Below, in pieces: positions 6,568 through 9,504 of a DNA stretch of 9,504 bases (positions within the stretch are counted from its first letter, which is position 1; each line of letters opens with the position of its first letter). The stretch lies in contig JAZNLM010000062.1 in assembly GCA_045579105.1 (NCBI GenBank), positions 1-9,504 of the forward strand, read 5' to 3'. Origin of the DNA: Flemingiibacterium sp045579105 (GTDB lineage Bacteria; Bacillota; Clostridia; Oscillospirales; CAG-272). The notes beneath the pieces are model-generated. The model did not search any database and was not told where the DNA came from. It saw nothing but the letters and a program-made list of their open reading frames with translations. Made by a program: the position numbers and the translations under genes.

Positions 6568-8208
6568 ATGGAAGAAAACAAGGATAAACGAACAGTCGAT
6601 GACAGCGTAGACGACGATATATTAGTATTTCGCCGTGAGCCGTCGCGTCCCAGTACAACGCCCCCAAGAGCTGCCGTGACGCCGCAAAGCGTTCAGCGTG
6701 CTGCACAGCCAAAACAGGGGGCTGTTGTTCGTCCGTTGAAACAAGGTGCAAATCCTGCTGTACCAAGGCAATCTGCGGCAGGACAGCCTCAAAATAATCG
6801 CTCTGCGGCGCAAAGACCAGCATCAGGCACTCCTGCCGCATCCGGACGCACGTCGTCCGTACGCCCTGCGGCTAATACCACTGCTGCACAAAGAGCAGGA
6901 ACAAGACCTATTGCGCCCATTCTGAATACAACGCGGAGTAATGGCTTATCTTCTGCACAGAACCAGCAAACTCGTCTTGGCATCCAGACCTCACAGGTGC
7001 GTATACCATCGCATATTACCAAACAGTCTTTACCGCCACAGACAAGAAGACGTACAGAGAATGATGATTTCGAGATAGATGATGTAATGACTAACACCCG
7101 TCAGACAAGGGTGGTTGAGCCTGACAGCGCATTTGTCGACTCGGCTACAAGCGCTATAATGAGCCTTGTTAAGGCGGTGGTGTATATTATCGCTATTATT
7201 GTTGCTTCGGTGGGAATTTCACTTTTCGTTATAAATACGGCGAACGACGTTTTTAAGTTTGTGGTTGACGAGAAAATCGTGACTGTCCAAATCCCCGAGT
7301 ATGCCACGATTGATGATGTAACTGAAGCTCTCCATGATGCAGGTGCGATAAAATATAAGTGGGCGTTCAAGTTCTGGAGTGAACTCAAGGACTCAGGTGC
7401 GGCGTTCATTCCCGGTACTTATGAAGTATCGACATCGCTTAACTACGACTATCTGCGTGCATCGTTTAAAGCCAATAAGAATAAGTTCACGGAAGTGCGA
7501 ATTACCATTCGTGAGGGTTATACCGTTGACGAAATAATTGATTTGTTTGTTGGACAGGGAATTGGTACTCGTGAGGGATTTATAGATGCTATTCAGAATT
7601 ACGATTTTGAATACCGTTTCCTTGAGGGACTTGAGGTGAGCGATGATAGAATCTATCGCCTTGAGGGATATCTCTTCCCGGATACGTACTATTTCTACAA
7701 GGAATCTTCCGAAGTTACTATTCTCAAAAAGATGCTTGATAACTTCAACAATAAATTCGTTGAAGAGTACTACGCTCGCTGTCAGCAGCTTGGCATGACC
7801 GTTGACGAGGCTATAATTCTTGCTTCTATGCTTGAGAAGGAAACACGTTATGCAGATGAACTTGGCGCTGTTTCGTCGGTATTCCATAACCGTCTCAATA
7901 ATCCCGGAACCTACCCGTACCTTAACTCTGACGCGACGATTATGTATGCGATGCAGCATGACCTTGGCGGTAGACCGGACACGATGACGGGTGAAGATAC
8001 AAAGTACGAAACACCGTACAACACCTACACCCACAAGGGCTTACCGCCTGGACCTATTGCAAACCCCGGCCTTAACTCGATAAAATACGCGCTCTATCCC
8101 AATAAGACGAATTATTACTTCTTCGTTTCGGATGCAAGCGGAAGAACGCTGTTTGCAGCCACAGAGCTTGAGCATTTGGCGAACATCAACGCTGCACGCG
8201 GTAACTAA
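6568..8208 (+). CDS. mltG: Endolytic transglycosylase MltG with long cytoplasmic tail
   Basis: This 546-residue bitopic membrane protein (YceG-like family) cleaves nascent glycan strands in the membrane and releases them from the synthetic machinery, setting chain length. The order is: acidic start (1-20), a Pro/Ala/Gln/Arg/Thr-rich low-complexity region (about 24-160), one transmembrane helix (about 202-224), a LysM-like region (about 236-310), and then the catalytic domain. The catalytic Glu is Glu423 in ASMLEKETR (419-427), matching Glu218 of the E. coli enzyme. Further family motifs are FHNRL (439-443), LNSDATIMYAM (452-462) and YNTYTHKGLPPGPIANPG (484-501). The tail is far longer than in E. 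coli but resembles pneumococcal MltG in overall length. AAAGGA at 6552-6557 serves the ATG. It is the last gene of the ftsK run, which ends in a hairpin. Confidence 0.95.
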   Translation: MEENKDKRTVDDSVDDDILVFRREPSRPSTTPPRAAVTPQSVQRAAQPKQGAVVRPLKQGANPAVPRQSAAGQPQNNRSAAQRPASGTPAASGRTSSVRPAANTTAAQRAGTRPIAPILNTTRSNGLSSAQNQQTRLGIQTSQVRIPSHITKQSLPPQTRRRTENDDFEIDDVMTNTRQTRVVEPDSAFVDSATSAIMSLVKAVVYIIAIIVASVGISLFVINTANDVFKFVVDEKIVTVQIPEYATIDDVTEALHDAGAIKYKWAFKFWSELKDSGAAFIPGTYEVSTSLNYDYLRASFKANKNKFTEVRITIREGYTVDEIIDLFVGQGIGTREGFIDAIQNYDFEYRFLEGLEVSDDRIYRLEGYLFPDTYYFYKESSEVTILKKMLDNFNNKFVEEYYARCQQLGMTVDEAIILASMLEKETRYADELGAVSSVFHNRLNNPGTYPYLNSDATIMYAMQHDLGGRPDTMTGEDTKYETPYNTYTHKGLPPGPIANPGLNSIKYALYPNKTNYYFFVSDASGRTLFAATELEHLANINAARGN

Positions 8209-8217
8209 AATAATAAA

Positions 8218-8245
8218 CGCCGCGGAGATTATCCGCGGCGCTTAT
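8218..8245 (+). terminator. GC-rich hairpin after mltG
   Basis: CGCCGCGGA (8218-8226) pairs perfectly with TCCGCGGCG (8232-8240) around the loop GATTA. The following CTTATCTTAT is only moderately T-rich, so termination may be incomplete and allow read-through into the gene at 8263. Its ribosome binding site begins only 13 nt after the stem. Confidence 0.7.
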
Positions 8246-8262
8246 CTTATAATGGAGAAAAT

Positions 8263-8604
8263 ATGATTGATATAAAAAATGTAATTGAAGTTGGCAAGGA
8301 ACGCATAAAATACCGAAACATAGAAGGGAATATCGCTTACATCGAACTTGCGGCAAGCGCAAACGTATGGGCACATCGTCACAGCAATATTTTGCAGTCT
8401 GAAAAGCGAATTTGCGCTGATAAATGCATAGATAAAAATAGTAGTTATCTTGAGTTTTACAATATCGGACATACAAAGATTGGTGTAAAGGCTTCGCTCT
8501 TTGGACGGCTATTTTATAAAGAAATTCCGGTAAAGCAGGCAGCGAAATTTGAGGACTTTGAGAAGAAGCTTTGTGAGAACGGGTGGAAAGTCTATAGTAT
8601 GTAA
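8263..8604 (+). CDS. Hypothetical protein, 113 residues
   Basis: I do not recognise this family. The ORF has a good ribosome binding site (GGAG at 8254-8257, 5 nt before ATG) and fills the space between two hairpin terminators, so it is very probably a real gene. The product looks soluble, with no signal peptide or membrane helix. It has an N-terminal stretch likely to form strands (VIEVGKERIKYRNIEGNIAYIEL, roughly 5-29), a central segment with three Cys/His-rich spots (WAHRHSN, RICADKC), and a C-terminal basic helix (AAKFEDFEKKLCENGWKVY). The pattern resembles small single-domain accessory proteins. No promoter of its own is obvious except a TATAAT at 8248-8253 without a matching -35, so expression may depend on read-through from mltG. 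Confidence 0.75.
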   Translation: MIDIKNVIEVGKERIKYRNIEGNIAYIELAASANVWAHRHSNILQSEKRICADKCIDKNSSYLEFYNIGHTKIGVKASLFGRLFYKEIPVKQAAKFEDFEKKLCENGWKVYSM

Positions 8605-8606
8605 TC

Positions 8607-8641
8607 GCACCGCGGAAAAGGTATTTATCCGCGGTGCTTTT
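8607..8641 (+). terminator. Intrinsic terminator after the 113-residue gene
   Basis: GCACCGCGGA (8607-8616) pairs perfectly over 10 bp with TCCGCGGTGC (8628-8637) around an 11-nt loop and is followed by TTTT (8638-8641). It begins only 2 nt after the stop codon. Its core CCGCGGA/TCCGCGG is shared with the hairpin at 8218-8240 on the other side of the gene. Confidence 0.88.
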
Positions 8642-8679
8642 ACGCCTCTGAAAAAATAAAATAAATTTTCAAAAAACTA

Positions 8680-8708
8680 TTGACAATGCCGAACATTTGT
8701 GCTATACT
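8680..8708 (+). promoter_or_regulatory. Near-consensus sigma-A promoter of the 111-residue gene
   Basis: TTGACA (8680-8685), a 17-bp spacer and TATACT (8703-8708), preceded by TG at 8700-8701, form an almost ideal vegetative promoter with extended -10. A second TATACT at 8708-8713 overlaps it. Such strength is striking for a small gene and suggests that a repressor normally holds it down. The start should lie near 8715, giving a leader of about 47 nt. Confidence 0.88.
8690..8703 (+). promoter_or_regulatory. Possible LexA (SOS) box between -35 and -10
   Basis: CGAACATTTGTGCT agrees with the Gram-positive LexA consensus CGAACRNRYGTTYG at 11 of 14 positions, with a perfect left half and an imperfect right half. 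It lies in the promoter spacer and touches the -10, where a bound repressor would block RNA polymerase. Its first nine bases recur at 8727. The assignment is inference, because CGAAC alone is not rare in this window. Confidence 0.4.
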
Positions 8709-8726
8709 ATACTCACAAAGAGAAAA

Positions 8727-8740
8727 CGAACATTTATTCG
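8727..8740 (+). promoter_or_regulatory. Possible second LexA (SOS) box downstream of the start
   Basis: CGAACATTTATTCG matches the Gram-positive LexA consensus at 12 of 14 positions and is a palindrome in its outer CGAA/TTCG arms. It begins about 12 nt after the expected transcription start and 37 bp after the first copy of CGAACATTT. A site here could block early elongation or support cooperative binding. Confidence 0.45.
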
Positions 8741-8761
8741 GTTGTAAAGCGGAGGCTAATC

Positions 8762-9097
8762 ATGACAATAGCAATGAATCAAACCGTTAAAGTTTATATA
8801 GCAGATTTTGAAGGATGCACCACGCGAGCGGGATTTATTTTTAGGCTCGCCAAAGCATTCTCTATAGATATGAAGAGAATCTTAAAAGGTGAGGTGTGGC
8901 ACGCACTTTGCGAGCGTGTGGGAGGACTTGCCTCGGGCGAATATCCTGTTCGCGTAAGAGTTATGGGACTAGATGATGCATACCCGAATCTCTCGAAGGA
9001 ATGTGAGTCCCTTATTCGCATTCTTCGCGCTGCACAGCAGAGAAACAGCACCTTCCGTGCAGAAGCTATTGTTGGCAACGTGAAGTGGAAAGTATAA
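8762..9097 (+). CDS. Hypothetical protein, 111 residues, possibly HPr-like fold and possibly SOS-controlled
   Basis: I do not recognise this protein with confidence. The start at 8762 follows an excellent GGAGG (8751-8755, 6 nt spacing). Longer in-frame reading from 8699 would begin inside the promoter and is rejected. The product is basic and soluble with no signal peptide or membrane segment. Its likely order is strand (VKVYIADF, 9-16), helix (AGFIFRLAKAFS, 23-34), strand, a helix-like stretch around 44-55, strand (PVRVRVMGLD, 61-70) and helix (NLSKECESLIRILRAAQQ, 75-92). This loosely follows the HPr phosphocarrier fold, but the phosphorylated His position would be Thr (GCTTRAG against GIHARPA), so it would not act as a phosphocarrier. 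A strong promoter with two LexA-like sites suggests damage-inducible expression. It is monocistronic, bounded by terminators on both sides. Confidence 0.75.
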   Translation: MTIAMNQTVKVYIADFEGCTTRAGFIFRLAKAFSIDMKRILKGEVWHALCERVGGLASGEYPVRVRVMGLDDAYPNLSKECESLIRILRAAQQRNSTFRAEAIVGNVKWKV

Positions 9098-9108
9098 ACA
9101 ACTGTTCG
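9095..9108. promoter_or_regulatory. Possible third LexA-like site over the stop codon
   Basis: Read on the minus strand, CGAACAGTTGTTTA agrees with the Gram-positive LexA consensus at 12 of 14 positions. It overlaps the TAA of the 111-residue gene and lies upstream of the next terminator. Its role, if any, is unclear, because it is not next to a visible promoter. It may be chance. Confidence 0.3.
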
Positions 9109-9132
9109 GTATATAATAACAAAAAAGAGCCT

Positions 9133-9177
9133 TTTGGTGCACCTGAGATAAAGCAGGTGCACCAAACTTTTATTTTT
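9133..9177 (+). terminator. Strong intrinsic terminator
   Basis: TTTGGTGCACCTG (9133-9145) pairs perfectly over 13 bp with CAGGTGCACCAAA (9154-9166) around an 8-nt loop, followed by CTTTTATTTTT. An A run at 9121-9126 lies on the other side of the stem, so it could also act weakly on the minus strand. It isolates the 111-residue gene from the XRE regulator. Confidence 0.92.
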
Positions 9178-9217
9178 AACTCAATTTTCGGTTTATAGCC
9201 TCTCAATTATCAAGAGG

Positions 9218-9246
9218 TGGACAAATCGGTAAAAACTTGGTATAAT
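9218..9246 (+). promoter_or_regulatory. Promoter of the XRE-family regulator gene
   Basis: TGGACA (9218-9223), 17 bp and TATAAT (9241-9246), with TG at 9238-9239 giving an extended -10, form a strong vegetative promoter. A small inverted repeat CCTCT/AGAGG (9199-9203/9213-9217) abuts the -35. A perfect palindrome GACCGGTC (9256-9263) lies near the expected start point at about 9253. Either could be an operator for the regulator itself. Confidence 0.82.
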
Positions 9247-9291
9247 ATAATCACAGACCGGTCAAGTAACAAAAAGAGGAGAATGGTTTAT

Positions 9292-9504
9292 ATGACATTT
9301 GGACAAACGATTAAAGCGCTTCGTAAAGAAGCCAACATGACACAAGAAAATCTTGCAGAACTTCTTTCTATTTCTCCGCAGGCAGTCAGCCGTTGGGAAA
9401 CAGATGTTGCTATGCCAGACATTTCTTTATTGCCGCCGCTTGCCAATTTATTTAACGTGACCACTGATTATCTGCTTGGAATGGAAACATACCAAAAGGA
9501 TTTG
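9292..9504 (+). CDS. XRE-family helix-turn-helix regulator (5' part)
   Basis: The first 71 codons are present and the gene runs off the window. They encode a complete Cro/C1-type DNA-binding domain: FGQTIKALRKEANMTQENLAELL (3-25), the recognition helix SPQAVSRWETDVAMPD (28-43), and the closing helices PPLANLFNVTTDYLLGM (48-64). This arrangement is typical of Bacillota regulators that continue into a tetratricopeptide, membrane or other sensory domain, which cannot be seen here. The start at 9292 is preferred over the in-frame ATG at 9283, because the ribosome binding site AGAGGAG (9275-9281) is 10 nt from the former and only 1 nt from the latter. It has its own promoter with a palindrome near the start site. 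Targets are unknown. Confidence 0.93.
   Translation, partial: MTFGQTIKALRKEANMTQENLAELLSISPQAVSRWETDVAMPDISLLPPLANLFNVTTDYLLGMETYQKDL

Noticed and set aside
7393..8034. A 213-residue open frame on the minus strand within mltG
   Set aside because: It is opposite the conserved MltG catalytic domain, has unnatural composition and no upstream signals.
8245..8262. A promoter with TATAAT at 8248-8253 for the 113-residue gene
   Set aside because: The -35 position falls in the hairpin loop (GAGATT) with no resemblance to TTGACA, and there would be almost no leader before the ATG.
8699..8761. A longer N-terminus for the 111-residue protein
   Set aside because: It would start inside the -10 region of a near-consensus promoter, before the transcript begins. 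GGAGG at 8751-8755 supports the ATG at 8762.

Overview
The window looks like a chromosomal housekeeping region from a low-to-moderate GC Gram-positive anaerobe, most likely a member of the Clostridia (Bacillota). This is inferred from strong purine-rich ribosome binding sites, consensus sigma-A type promoters, short intergenic spacing and the FtsK/SpoIIIE, CPBP and MltG gene types. Nothing in the window fixes the genus.

Layout. Positions 3-59 hold the last codons of an unidentified plus-strand gene, followed by a hairpin at 75-106 where it converges with a minus-strand pair. That pair (845-453, then 449-105) encodes two half-length TauE/SafE-family membrane proteins whose stop and start are 3 nt apart. 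A divergent intergenic region (846-967) carries a good promoter for a long plus-strand run: ftsK/spoIIIE (968-3688), a thymidylate kinase-like gene (3743-4420), a DJ-1/PfpI-family gene (4452-5000), 5-formyltetrahydrofolate cyclo-ligase (5031-5624), a CPBP-type membrane protease homologue (5630-6535) and mltG (6568-8208). Gaps are 5 to 54 nt and I see no convincing internal promoter or terminator, so this is probably one operon. It joins chromosome and envelope functions (DNA translocation, peptidoglycan chain release) with nucleotide and folate metabolism. It ends at a GC-rich hairpin (8218-8240).

The last 1.3 kb is different: short single genes, each separated by a hairpin terminator. They are an unrecognised 113-residue protein (8263-8604), an unrecognised 111-residue protein (8762-9097) with its own near-consensus promoter, and the start of an XRE-family regulator (9292 to the window end), also with its own promoter. 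The promoter of the 111-residue gene overlaps one of two copies of CGAACATTT. Both copies resemble the Gram-positive LexA (SOS) box, and a third similar site overlaps the gene's stop codon. The protein's predicted strand/helix order vaguely recalls HPr but lacks the phosphorylated histidine.

I see no CRISPR array, insertion sequence, tRNA or rRNA, and no clear undescribed multi-gene system. The most useful leads are the possibly damage-inducible small gene, the CPBP homologue lacking expected catalytic residues, the altered P-loop in the thymidylate kinase, and the split TauE pair.
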